DNA from: Lysobacterales bacterium
Lineage (GTDB): Bacteria > Pseudomonadota > Gammaproteobacteria > Xanthomonadales > Ahniellaceae
Direction: 5' to 3'
DNA length: 64,000 nucleotides
NCBI GenBank assembly: GCA_016703225.1
Contig: JADJCM010000001.1
Coordinates: 1,178,001-1,242,000 of the forward strand
Shown here piece after piece: positions 1 to 7,838 of the stretch; positions within the stretch are counted from its first letter, which is position 1, and each line of letters starts with the position of its first letter. A program made the translations under genes and the position numbers. The notes beneath the pieces are model-generated. The model searched no databases, was not told where the DNA came from, and saw only the letters and a list, made by a program, of their open reading frames with translations.

Positions 1-257
1 AGCGGTTCGAGGAAGCCGCCACCGAGTTCGAGCGTGGCATCGACGAGGCCGTCAGCATGGTCGGTGCCGAACATCCCTACGTCGCAATCTTCCGCAACAA
101 TTACGGCGAATGCCTGACCAAGCTCGGTCGCTATGACGAAGCGCTAGCGGAGCTGCGTGCGAGCCACGAAGGTCTGGTCTCGACCTTCGGCGCCGAACAT
201 GAGCGGGTGAAAAAGTCGCTGGCGCGCATCGCCCTGGCCGAGCAGCGCGGGCGCTAG
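1..257 (+). CDS. TPR-repeat protein, C-terminal end (partial)
   Basis: The reading frame is open from the left edge (codons in register with position 3) and stops at 257, so only the last 84 or so residues are visible. They contain tetratricopeptide-like helical repeats, for example NNYGECLTKLGRYDEAL followed by LRASHEGLVSTFGAEHERV, which is the usual pattern of TPR_10/TPR_12 repeats. Such tails are common at the C-terminus of bacterial serine/threonine kinases, but the catalytic part would lie outside the window and cannot be checked. The stop overlaps by four bases the stop of the convergent FHA/phosphatase gene. The precise function is unknown. Confidence 0.7.
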   Translation, partial: RFEEAATEFERGIDEAVSMVGAEHPYVAIFRNNYGECLTKLGRYDEALAELRASHEGLVSTFGAEHERVKKSLARIALAEQRGR

Positions 258-1807
258 GCGCGGCGTTCGAGCACCAGCACGCTGGCGTCGTCCTCGCCGC
301 GCGGGTGTTGGGCGGCGAGTTCGGCGAGCAGGCGCTGCGGTTCGCTGCTGTGCGCGCGCACGCTTTCGATGGCCGCGATGATCGAGCCGTCGGGCGCGCC
401 TTCGATGAAGCCATCGGTGGCGATGACCAGGCGTGTCGCCGGTCCCAGCAGGATGCTTTCGACGTGATGGCGGGGGTCCGGCAGTACGCCGATCGGCGGA
501 TGGCCGCTCACCCGCAGTGCCTGCACCGCGTTGTCGGCGGCTGCGATCCAAGCGTGACCGTGGCCGGCGTCGACGATGTCGGCGCGGCCGTCGCGGTCGA
601 TTCGCGCCAGCCACAGCGTCACGAACTGACCCGGCGCGAGCACCGCCGCCAACTCGGCAGCAAGATGGTCGGCCACCGCTGCGGGTGAATCCGAGCGGCG
701 GCATTCGCTGCGCAGGATCGCGAGCGCGGTCGCCATCAGCAGCGCGGCCGCGGTGCCATGGCCGACGACATCGCCGACGAAGCACCAGACTGCGCCGTCG
801 CGCGCTTCGAGCACGTCGATGAAGTCCCCACACATGCCGGCACCGGGCTCGGTGCTGAACGCATAGTCGAGTGCGGCGAGGCGACCGCTGCGCGACGCGC
901 ACAGTTGCAGCTGCACGCGCCGCGCCTGCGACTGCTCGGCGGCCAGACGCTCATGCTCGGCGGCGGCTTGCAGGCCTTCGCGATGCGAGATCGCCAGCGC
1001 CGCGATGCGTGCCGCCGCCTCGACGTAGGCAAGCACGCTGCCGTCGCGGTCCTGGAACGGTTCGGCGCGATCCAGATACAGCCAGGTCGGTTCGGACACG
1101 CCGCTCAGGCGCAGGCACACCGCATGCGCGACCGGGTGCGCGATCAAGCTGGCGCCAAGGTCGCTCGCCGCGATCGACTCGAACACCGCCGGCTCCTCGG
1201 GTTCGGCCACCCGCAACAGCGTAGTGCTGAAGCCACGCTCGCTAGCGCCGGCGCGGGCATGCAGCGCGCACACCTGCACCTCGTCGATCTCGCCGCGCAG
1301 CACGGCGACTCGGTCGTAGGCCAGGCTGGCGCCGAGATCACGACACAGCGCATTCAGCAGTGCCGGTTCGTCCTCGGCGTGCTGCGCCGTGTGCGCCAGC
1401 GCGAACAGCGCGCGCAAGCGTTGTTGCGGCACCGAGCCAAGCGTCTGCGGCCGGCTCAGGGACGCCGGTGTAGGCGCACTCACCGGGGCCGCGAAGCGCA
1501 CTTCGAAGATCCAGGAACCGATGCGCAGTTGGTCGCCAGCGACCAGCGCCACGTCGCGCTCGGTTTGCAAGCGCTCGGCGTTGAGATGGGTACCGCGCGT
1601 GCTGCCGAGATCGCGTATGCACCAGCGCCCCTCGCGCACCCCGAGCAGGGCGTGCTGGCGCGACACCGCGATGTCGATCAGCGAGATCTCGTTGTCGGCG
1701 GCGCGTCCGAGGCGCCAGTCACGTGCCGCGAGCGGACCGACATTGCCGCGCGGCGGCCCGGATTTCACCACCAGGGTGATTGGCGGCGGCGTGACCTCAG
1801 CGCCCAT
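254..1807 (-). CDS. FHA - GAF-like - SpoIIE/RsbU-type PP2C phosphatase
   Basis: A 517-residue cytoplasmic signalling protein. Residues about 24-105 form an FHA phosphothreonine-binding domain (LGR, then SRQHA and LGSTRGTHLN). Residues about 130-280 look like a GAF sensor domain followed by a short helical linker. Residues about 310-517 are a SpoIIE/RsbU-type PPM phosphatase, with GDFIDVLE near 327, GDVVGHG at 345-351, an ATDGFIEG motif and a GEDDASVLVL end. Enzymes of this class dephosphorylate anti-anti-sigma factors or other Ser/Thr phosphoproteins. The FHA domain implies input from a Ser/Thr kinase, perhaps linked to the TPR protein next door (inference). It lies 18 bases downstream of the MoxR gene on the same strand, so the two are probably co-transcribed. 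Confidence 0.88.
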   Translation of the reverse strand: MGAEVTPPPITLVVKSGPPRGNVGPLAARDWRLGRAADNEISLIDIAVSRQHALLGVREGRWCIRDLGSTRGTHLNAERLQTERDVALVAGDQLRIGSWIFEVRFAAPVSAPTPASLSRPQTLGSVPQQRLRALFALAHTAQHAEDEPALLNALCRDLGASLAYDRVAVLRGEIDEVQVCALHARAGASERGFSTTLLRVAEPEEPAVFESIAASDLGASLIAHPVAHAVCLRLSGVSEPTWLYLDRAEPFQDRDGSVLAYVEAAARIAALAISHREGLQAAAEHERLAAEQSQARRVQLQLCASRSGRLAALDYAFSTEPGAGMCGDFIDVLEARDGAVWCFVGDVVGHGTAAALLMATALAILRSECRRSDSPAAVADHLAAELAAVLAPGQFVTLWLARIDRDGRADIVDAGHGHAWIAAADNAVQALRVSGHPPIGVLPDPRHHVESILLGPATRLVIATDGFIEGAPDGSIIAAIESVRAHSSEPQRLLAELAAQHPRGEDDASVLVLERRA

Positions 1808-1825
1808 CGATGCTCCGCCGCGCGC

Positions 1826-2683
1826 TCATCCGCCGCGTCGCGCCAGGAACGCGAGCTTCTCGAACAGCTGCACGTCGGCCTCGTTCTTCACCAGCGCGCC
1901 ATACAGCGGTGGCAAGACCTTGCGCGCGTTCTTCTCACGCAGCACCTCGAGCGGAATGTCCTCGGCGACCAGCAGCTTGATCCAGTCGAGCAGTTCCGAA
2001 GTGCTCGGCTTCTTCTTCAGGGCCGGCGCCTCGCGCACATGGAAGAACGCCTGCAACGCCTCGTTGACCAGTTCGCGCTTGATACCCGGGTAGTGCGAAT
2101 CGACGATGCGGGTCAGGGTCTCGGCATCGGGAAACTTGATGTAGTGGAAGAAACAACGGCGCAGGAACGCGTCCGGCAACTCCTTCTCGTTGTTGCTGGT
2201 GATGATCACGATCGGACGGTGTTTGGCGCGGATGGTTTCCTGCGTCTCGTAGACGTAGAAGTCCATGCGGTCGAGTTCACGCAGCAGGTCGTTCGGGAAT
2301 TCGATGTCGGCCTTGTCGATCTCGTCGATCAGCAGTACCACGCGCTGTTCGGATGCAAACGCCTCCCACAACTTGCCGGGCACAATGTAATTGCGGATGT
2401 CGGCGACGCGCGCGTCGCCGAGCTGCGAGTCGCGCAGGCGCGAGACCGCGTCGTACTCGTACAAACCGTGCTGCGCCTTGGTGCTGGACTTGATGTGCCA
2501 TTCGATCAGCGGCGTGCCGAGCGAGCGTGCGACTTCCTCGGCGAGCAGGGTCTTGCCGGTGCCGGGTTCACCCTTGATCAGCAGCGGCCGCTGCAGGGTG
2601 ATGGCGGCATTGACCGCGAGCATCAGGTCCTCGGTGGCGATGTAGCGGTCGGTGCCTTCAAAACGCTTGCCTTGCGGATGCAT
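1826..2683 (-). CDS. MoxR-family AAA+ ATPase
   Basis: A 285-residue AAA+ ATPase of the MoxR group. It shows Walker A GEPGTGKTLLAEEVA (about residues 38-52), Walker B VVLLIDEIDKAD (about 114-125), sensor 1 ITSNNEKELPDAFLRRC and a C-terminal lid. MoxR proteins act as chaperone-like ATPases, usually with a von Willebrand factor A partner. No VWA gene is present on either side here. The ATG at 2683 is only 3 bases after the stop of the secreted protein gene, so translation is probably coupled. The downstream phosphatase gene follows at 18 bases. The client protein is unknown. Confidence 0.9.
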   Translation of the reverse strand: MHPQGKRFEGTDRYIATEDLMLAVNAAITLQRPLLIKGEPGTGKTLLAEEVARSLGTPLIEWHIKSSTKAQHGLYEYDAVSRLRDSQLGDARVADIRNYIVPGKLWEAFASEQRVVLLIDEIDKADIEFPNDLLRELDRMDFYVYETQETIRAKHRPIVIITSNNEKELPDAFLRRCFFHYIKFPDAETLTRIVDSHYPGIKRELVNEALQAFFHVREAPALKKKPSTSELLDWIKLLVAEDIPLEVLREKNARKVLPPLYGALVKNEADVQLFEKLAFLARRGG

Positions 2684-2686
2684 GGG

Positions 2687-3253
2687 TTACTCGAAGCTGT
2701 CGGTGAACAGGAGGGGCGAACGCGGCAGGTCGATGCTGAAGACCTCGAACGGCGCATTGTCCCAGTTGTACTCGCTGCCGGCACGCACCAGCATCGCCCG
2801 CACCCGCAGCGGCACGTCCAGGCCCACCGGCGCGGTCCAGGTGAAGCCGATCGGCAACGCCAGATTGCCGCCACCGTCATGGGTCAGCGCTTGCGTGGTC
2901 GGATTGAACGCGCAGGCCAGCTGCACGCCCGCGGGCGGCACGCTGAAGTCCCCGACCTTGAGCGGGTAGCCGTCGCCGCCGAGCTGGTCCGGGCGCTCGA
3001 CGTAGAGCAGGATGCCGTTCAGCAGCGAGAACGTGTTCCCTGGAAGCACCGAGATGGTGATGGGCTGGCCCGGGGTATACGCTGCCGGCACGATCTGCAG
3101 CGCATAGATGCCGGCGCCGCTCGGCACCGGAAAGCCCATCGGGCAGCCGATGATCTGGTCGACATGGCAGATCGGCGCGCCGCTCGACGATGCGCGCGCC
3201 GCTCCGCTGCAGGCGAACCCTAGTGCCAGGCCACAGACGAGAAAGAAGCGCAT
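2687..3253 (-). CDS. Secreted hypothetical protein with C-terminal DSFE tail
   Basis: A 188-residue protein with a clear Sec signal peptide (MRFFLVCGLALGFACSGAARA). The mature part is low in charge and beta-rich, with no domain I recognise. It ends in PRSPLLFTDSFE. The unrelated secreted hydrolase at 13074 ends in PRLLTDSFEQ, so the tail may be a shared sorting or surface signal (see findings). It is the first gene of a leftward operon with the MoxR ATPase and the FHA/phosphatase. Function unknown. Confidence 0.75.
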   Translation of the reverse strand: MRFFLVCGLALGFACSGAARASSSGAPICHVDQIIGCPMGFPVPSGAGIYALQIVPAAYTPGQPITISVLPGNTFSLLNGILLYVERPDQLGGDGYPLKVGDFSVPPAGVQLACAFNPTTQALTHDGGGNLALPIGFTWTAPVGLDVPLRVRAMLVRAGSEYNWDNAPFEVFSIDLPRSPLLFTDSFE

Positions 3254-3302
3254 CGCGCGAGTCTATCGCCGCAGTGTCCACGCACCGTGGCGGGAAGGGC
3301 GG

Positions 3303-5651
3303 TCACGTCCGCTTCGCGCGAGCGAAAGCGTCAGCAAAGGCGTGGTTTGAGGGCGGGGCTTTCTGCGCCGGTGCCTTGAACGCACCGGCGCGTGCATCCG
3401 GGCGCTGGCCGGGTGTCGCCTTCGCTTCGCCGATCGGATCGTCGAGGCGCATGGTCAGCGCAACGCGCTTGCGCAACAAATCCACCTCGAGCACCTTGAC
3501 CTTGACGATATCGCCGGCCTTCACCACCTCGCGCGGGTCCTTCACGAACTTGCTCGACAGCGCCGACACATGCACCAGGCCATCCTGGTGCACGCCGATG
3601 TCGACGAAGGCACCGAAGGCGGCGACGTTGGAGATGCGGCCTTCGAGCAACATGCCGGGCTTGAGGTCCTTGAGGTCCTCGACGCCTTCGGCGAAGGCCG
3701 GGGTCACGAACTCCGGACGCGGGTCGCGGCCCGGCTTCTCGAGTTCCTTGAGAATGTCGCGCACCGTCGGCACACCGAACTTGTCGTCGGTGAACTCGGC
3801 GGGATTGAGGCCGCGCAGCGTCTTGCTGTCGCCGATCAGCACACGGATGTCCTTGCCGGCCTTGGCGAGAATGCGCTCGACCACCGGATAGGCTTCCGGA
3901 TGCACGCCCGAGGCATCGAGCGGATGTTCACCGCCCGCGATGCGCAGGAAGCCGGCGCACTGCTCGAAAGCCTTGTCGCCGAGACGCGGCACCTTCAGCA
4001 GATCACGTCGCGACTTGAACGCGCCGTGCTGATCGCGGTACTTGACGATGTTCTCGGCGACACTCGCCGACAGGCCGGCGACGCGCGCCAGCAGCGGCTG
4101 CGAGGCCGTATTGAGATCAACGCCGACGCCGTTCACGCAGTCTTCCACTCGCGCATCGAGCGCACGTGCCAGCTTCACCTGGTTCACGTCGTGCTGGTAC
4201 TGGCCGACACCGATCGCCTTGGGATCGATCTTCACCAGTTCCGCCAGCGGGTCTTGTAGCCGGCGGGCGATCGAGACCGCACCGCGATAGGACACGTCCA
4301 TGTCCGGGAATTCCTTCGCGGCCAGTTCCGAAGCCGAGTACACCGAGGCGCCGGCTTCGCTGACCACCACTTTCGCGATCTTGAGGTCCGGATGTTTCTT
4401 CGCGAGTTCGCCGACCAGTTTCTCGGTGTCGCGCGAGCCGGTGCCATTGCCGATCGAGACCAGCTGCACGCCGAGCTGACGACAACCGGCGGCGAGCTGC
4501 GCGATCGCCTCGTCCCAGCGATTCATCGGCTGGTGCGGGAACACCGCGCCGGTGGTCAGCACCTTGCCGGTGGCGTCGACCGCGGCGATCATGACGCCGG
4601 TGCGCAGGCCGGGATCGAGACCGAGCACGACCTTGGGTCCGGCCGGCGCCTGCAGCATCAGGTCCTTGAGATTGTCGCCGAAGACGCGGATCGCCTCGTC
4701 TTCGGCAGCCTCGCGGGCGCGACCGAACAGGTCCAGCGTCAGCGACAGGGACAGCTTCACGCGCCAGGTGAGGCGCACGGATTCGAGCAACCAGGTGTCC
4801 GCAGCACGACCGGCAGCGCTGATGCCGACCTGCCTCGCGACCAGGCCTTCGGCCAGCTGGTGGCCGGCCTTGGCCATCTCGTCGAGCGCGCCCTCGTCGT
4901 TGTTCGCACGCACGATGTGCTGCTGGCCGGCGCGCGGCATTAGTTCCAGATCGAGGAATCCTTCGTTGCGCGCACGCATCAGCGCCAGCAGGCGGTGCGA
5001 GGGAATCGCCTTGATCGGCTCGGCGTGATCGAAATAGTCGCGATACTTCGCAGCCTCGTTCTGCTTGCCGTCGATGACCTTGGCGCGGATCAGCGCGCCG
5101 TCCCAGAGCCAGTCGCGCAGGGCACCGACCAGCACCGGCATCTCGCTCCAGCGCTCCATCAGGATCGCGCGCGCGCCGTCGAGTGCGGCCTTGATGTCGG
5201 CAACGCCTCTGTCGGCATCGATGAACGCGAGCGCTTCGACCTGCGGATCGCGGTTCGGGTCCTGGGTTAGCGCGTCGGCCAGCGGTTCGAGACCGGCTTC
5301 GCGCGCGATCTGCGCCTTGGTGCGGCGCTTGGGCTTGTACGGCAGATACAGGTCTTCGAGGCGCGCCTTGGAGTCGGCGGCAAGGAGGTCGCCGCGCAGC
5401 GCGTCGGTCATCTTGCCCTGTTCCTCGATGCTCGCCAGGATCGCGCCGCGCCGGTCTTCGAGTTCGCGCAGGTAGGACAGGCGCTCCTCGAGCGTGCGCA
5501 GCTGGGTGTCGTCGAGGCCACCGGTCACTTCCTTGCGGTAGCGCGCGATGAAGGGCACGGTCGCGCCTTCGTCGAGCAGGGTCACGGCGGCATTCACTTG
5601 CGCGGGCGTCGCGCCGATGTCGGCGGCGATGCGTTGGGCGATTTTCAGCAT
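3303..5651 (-). CDS. tex: Tex family RNA-binding transcription accessory protein
   Basis: A 782-residue protein, the normal Tex length. It has the helical Tex N-terminus (residues 1-320), a YqgF/RNase H-like core starting at VVLGLDPGLRTG (about 340), helix-hairpin-helix repeats around 510-575 (LNTASQPLLARVAGL...) and an S1 RNA-binding domain at about 660-737 (PGMLLEGRISNVAAFGAFVDIG). The C-terminus is a short basic, alanine-rich tail. Tex homologues bind nucleic acids and the transcription machinery and influence gene expression and virulence in several bacteria. The gene stands alone and is separated from prpF by a repeat-rich gap. The ATG at 5651 matches the usual MLKIAQRIA start. Confidence 0.96.
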   Translation of the reverse strand: MLKIAQRIAADIGATPAQVNAAVTLLDEGATVPFIARYRKEVTGGLDDTQLRTLEERLSYLRELEDRRGAILASIEEQGKMTDALRGDLLAADSKARLEDLYLPYKPKRRTKAQIAREAGLEPLADALTQDPNRDPQVEALAFIDADRGVADIKAALDGARAILMERWSEMPVLVGALRDWLWDGALIRAKVIDGKQNEAAKYRDYFDHAEPIKAIPSHRLLALMRARNEGFLDLELMPRAGQQHIVRANNDEGALDEMAKAGHQLAEGLVARQVGISAAGRAADTWLLESVRLTWRVKLSLSLTLDLFGRAREAAEDEAIRVFGDNLKDLMLQAPAGPKVVLGLDPGLRTGVMIAAVDATGKVLTTGAVFPHQPMNRWDEAIAQLAAGCRQLGVQLVSIGNGTGSRDTEKLVGELAKKHPDLKIAKVVVSEAGASVYSASELAAKEFPDMDVSYRGAVSIARRLQDPLAELVKIDPKAIGVGQYQHDVNQVKLARALDARVEDCVNGVGVDLNTASQPLLARVAGLSASVAENIVKYRDQHGAFKSRRDLLKVPRLGDKAFEQCAGFLRIAGGEHPLDASGVHPEAYPVVERILAKAGKDIRVLIGDSKTLRGLNPAEFTDDKFGVPTVRDILKELEKPGRDPRPEFVTPAFAEGVEDLKDLKPGMLLEGRISNVAAFGAFVDIGVHQDGLVHVSALSSKFVKDPREVVKAGDIVKVKVLEVDLLRKRVALTMRLDDPIGEAKATPGQRPDARAGAFKAPAQKAPPSNHAFADAFARAKRT

Positions 5652-5742
5652 GCGGGGAAAAGCTCCGGGAGGGATCGCGCCAGGTCAGCGATCGATGCGA
5701 ATGGATGCAGCGGGGCGCGATTCTAGCAATCTTCCTCGCCGA

Positions 5743-5836
5743 TGCAGCTCTATGTGGGTTTGCAGCTCTTCGTGGGTTCGGCTTTAGCCGAACGCTTTTC
5801 CAGCAGCCAGGAGCGTTCGGCTAAAGCCGAACCCAC
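5743..5836. repeat. REP-like inverted repeat with a preceding short tandem repeat
   Basis: A perfect 25-base inverted repeat has arms at 5772-5796 and 5812-5836 with a 15-base loop. Each arm also contains its own small palindrome (TTCGGCT-TT-AGCCGAA). Just before it, an 18-19-base unit starting TGCAGCTCT is repeated in tandem (5743-5761 and 5761-5780). The inverted repeat ends four bases from the prpF stop, so it could also slow or process the prpF transcript, but no T-tract follows on the minus strand. It resembles the dispersed REP/BIME elements of many gammaproteobacteria. Copy number in the genome is not visible here. Confidence 0.75.
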
Positions 5837-5839
5837 TTG

Positions 5840-7033
5840 TCACCACACCTTCGGCACGCGCACGTAGCCTTCCATCAACACGCGGGCGCTGCGGCTCATG
5901 ATCGCCTTGGTGACGGTCCACTGGCCGTCGCGTTGTTCGGCCTTGGCGCCGACACGCAGGGTGCCGCTTGGATGGCCGAAGCGCACGGCATCGCGCGGGC
6001 CGCCGCCGGCGGCGAGGTTGACGAGGGTGCCGGGCACCGAGGCGGCGGTCGCGATCGCCACGGCACAGGTCGCCATCATCGCGTGGTGCAGCTTGCCCAT
6101 CGACAGCGCGCGCACCAGCACATCGACATCACCTGCTTCGATGCGTTTGCCGCTCGACGCGGTGTAGGCCTGCGGCGGCGCGACGAAGGCGATCTTCGGC
6201 GTGTGCTGGCGCGTCGCCGCCTCGGCGAGGTCCTCGATCAGGCCCATGCGCAGCGCCGCGCAGGCTCGGATGCGCTCGAGTTTCACCAGCAGGGCAGCAT
6301 CGCCATTGATGTCGGGCTGCAGTTCGGTGCCCTTGAGCCCGAGCGCTGCCGCGTTCAGGAACACGGTCGGGATGCCGGAATTGATCATCGTCGCCTCGAA
6401 CGAGCCGACGCCGGGTACCTCGAGCGTGTCGATGAGACTCCCGGTCGGGAACATCGAACCGCCGCCCTCGCCCGCATCTTCGGCCGGGTCGAGGAACTCG
6501 AGTTCGATCTCGGCGGCCGGGAAGGTCACACCATCGAGTTCGAAGTCGCCGAGTTCCTGCACTGCGCCATCACGCATCGGCACATGCGCAATGATCGTCT
6601 TGCCGATGTTCTTCTGCCAGATGCGTACCGTCGCCTTTCCGTCGCGCGGCAGCCGTGCCGCATCGACCAGACCATGCGCAATCGCGAACGGCCCGACCGC
6701 CGAACTGAGGTTGCCGCAGTTGCCGGACCAGTCGACGAAAGCCTGTTCGATCGCGATCTGGCCGTAGAGATAGTCGACATCGTGATCGGGCACGCTCGAC
6801 TTCGCGATGATCACGCACTTGCTGGTGCTCGAGGTCGCGCCTCCCATGCCGTCGGTGTGCTTGGCATAGGGATCGGGCGACCCGATCACGCGCATCAGCA
6901 TCCTGTCGCGCGCCGGCCCCGGCACCTGCGCTTCCGTGGGCAAGTCCTCGAGCTTGAAGAACACGCCCTTGCTGGTGCCGCCGCGCATGTAGGTGGCGGC
7001 GATGCGGAGTTGCGGATTGGATGAGTGCTGCAT
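5840..7033 (-). CDS. prpF: 2-methylaconitate cis-trans isomerase PrpF
   Basis: A 397-residue PrpF-family isomerase. The N-terminal RGGTSKGVFF signature, GMGGATSSTSKC and GNCGNLSSAVGPFAI are typical of the family (diaminopimelate epimerase fold). PrpF isomerises the 2-methylaconitate isomer made by AcnD so that the 2-methylcitrate cycle can degrade propionate. The partner acnD lies upstream on the same strand, but a toxin-antitoxin pair sits between the two genes. prpB and prpC are not in the window. The ATG at 7033 gives the usual N-terminus. A strong inverted repeat lies directly beyond the stop. Confidence 0.95.
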   Translation of the reverse strand: MQHSSNPQLRIAATYMRGGTSKGVFFKLEDLPTEAQVPGPARDRMLMRVIGSPDPYAKHTDGMGGATSSTSKCVIIAKSSVPDHDVDYLYGQIAIEQAFVDWSGNCGNLSSAVGPFAIAHGLVDAARLPRDGKATVRIWQKNIGKTIIAHVPMRDGAVQELGDFELDGVTFPAAEIELEFLDPAEDAGEGGGSMFPTGSLIDTLEVPGVGSFEATMINSGIPTVFLNAAALGLKGTELQPDINGDAALLVKLERIRACAALRMGLIEDLAEAATRQHTPKIAFVAPPQAYTASSGKRIEAGDVDVLVRALSMGKLHHAMMATCAVAIATAASVPGTLVNLAAGGGPRDAVRFGHPSGTLRVGAKAEQRDGQWTVTKAIMSRSARVLMEGYVRVPKVW

Positions 7034-7081
7034 CGTGAGCCAAGAAGAAAAAAGGGGGGTGGTCAGGGTAGCGATCTTGCC

Positions 7082-7507
7082 TCAGACCAGTGGCGCGAAC
7101 GGATTCAGGAGACGCACGCCGGTTCCGGCGAAATCATCCGCGTTGCGAGTGACCAGGGTCAAGTCATGCATCAGCGCGGTTGCGGCGATCTGCTTGTCCA
7201 GGGCATTTTCATGGTGCGGCACGCGCAACCGGCCCCAGGCTTGGGCGATGTCCAGATCCAACGGCAGCAAGAAATCCCGGTAGTCCTGCACGACGACTGC
7301 CAACCAGGCCTCAAGTCGTTCGGCCTGCAGTTTGTCGCCGCGATGGCGAATCAGTTCGACGCCGCGTCGCAATTCGCCCACCGTGACGACAGACAGGTAG
7401 ACCCGCAAGCCCCGCTCGGTGCAACGCTTGAAGAAGGCAGTGACTCCCGGATTGGCCGCCCCGGCTTTGCGGATTTCGCTGATGACGTTGGTGTCAATCA
7501 AATACAC
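7082..7507 (-). CDS. PIN-domain toxin, VapC/FitB type
   Basis: A 141-residue PIN ribonuclease. The N-terminus VYLIDTNVISEIRK carries the first acidic residue, GELRRGVE the second, and the C-terminal DKQIAATALMHDLTLVTRNADDF the remaining conserved acidic cluster. These residues bind Mg2+ for RNA cleavage in VapC/FitB toxins. A GTG start at 7507 is preferred. It gives the canonical N-terminus and overlaps the antitoxin stop by 14 bases, the usual toxin-antitoxin arrangement. The longer upstream extension of this frame is only a shadow of the antitoxin gene. The pair sits inside the acnD-prpF unit, in the same direction. Confidence 0.92.
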   Translation of the reverse strand: MYLIDTNVISEIRKAGAANPGVTAFFKRCTERGLRVYLSVVTVGELRRGVELIRHRGDKLQAERLEAWLAVVVQDYRDFLLPLDLDIAQAWGRLRVPHHENALDKQIAATALMHDLTLVTRNADDFAGTGVRLLNPFAPLV

Positions 7508-7727
7508 GCCCGGCCTCGTCCGACTGGGCGCGGGTGAAGTCTGCGTCCTCGCCGACACCGGGTATCTCGGCCAGCACCTCGGCGAGAGAGCGGCGTCGCG
7601 GCTGCAGCAAGGCCTCGGCCAGAAGCAAGCGATGCTCGGCCTCGGTACTGCGTCCATGTCGGGCCGCGCGCGTCTTCAAGGCGCGTACCACCGCATCATC
7701 GACACCACGAACGATCAGGCTGGACAT
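7494..7727 (-). CDS. FitA/VapB-like ribbon-helix-helix antitoxin
   Basis: A 77-residue antitoxin. Residues 1-40 (SLIVRGVDDAVVRALKTRA, then RHGRSTEAEHRLLL) match the ribbon-helix-helix DNA-binding domain of FitA/VapB proteins. The C-terminal third would wrap the toxin active site. It precedes and overlaps the PIN toxin, as expected for a type II module. By analogy with FitAB, the complex should repress its own promoter, which would lie in the short gap 7728-7838 behind the acnD stop. Confidence 0.9.
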   Translation of the reverse strand: MSSLIVRGVDDAVVRALKTRAARHGRSTEAEHRLLLAEALLQPRRRSLAEVLAEIPGVGEDADFTRAQSDEAGRVFD

Positions 7728-7838
7728 CAGGCGCCCTCCACTGGAACGATATCAATGCTATCAGCCGCCATGGGGAGCGCCAAGACCACGAATCGGCGCA
7801 GACGGCTTGCATCAGCCCCTTCTCCGATCAGCGCCTGC

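Noticed and set aside
758..3223. An 821-codon rightward open frame
   Set aside because: It runs antisense to the FHA/phosphatase, MoxR and secreted-protein genes, is Arg/Ala/His-rich low complexity and has no domain. It is a high-GC shadow.
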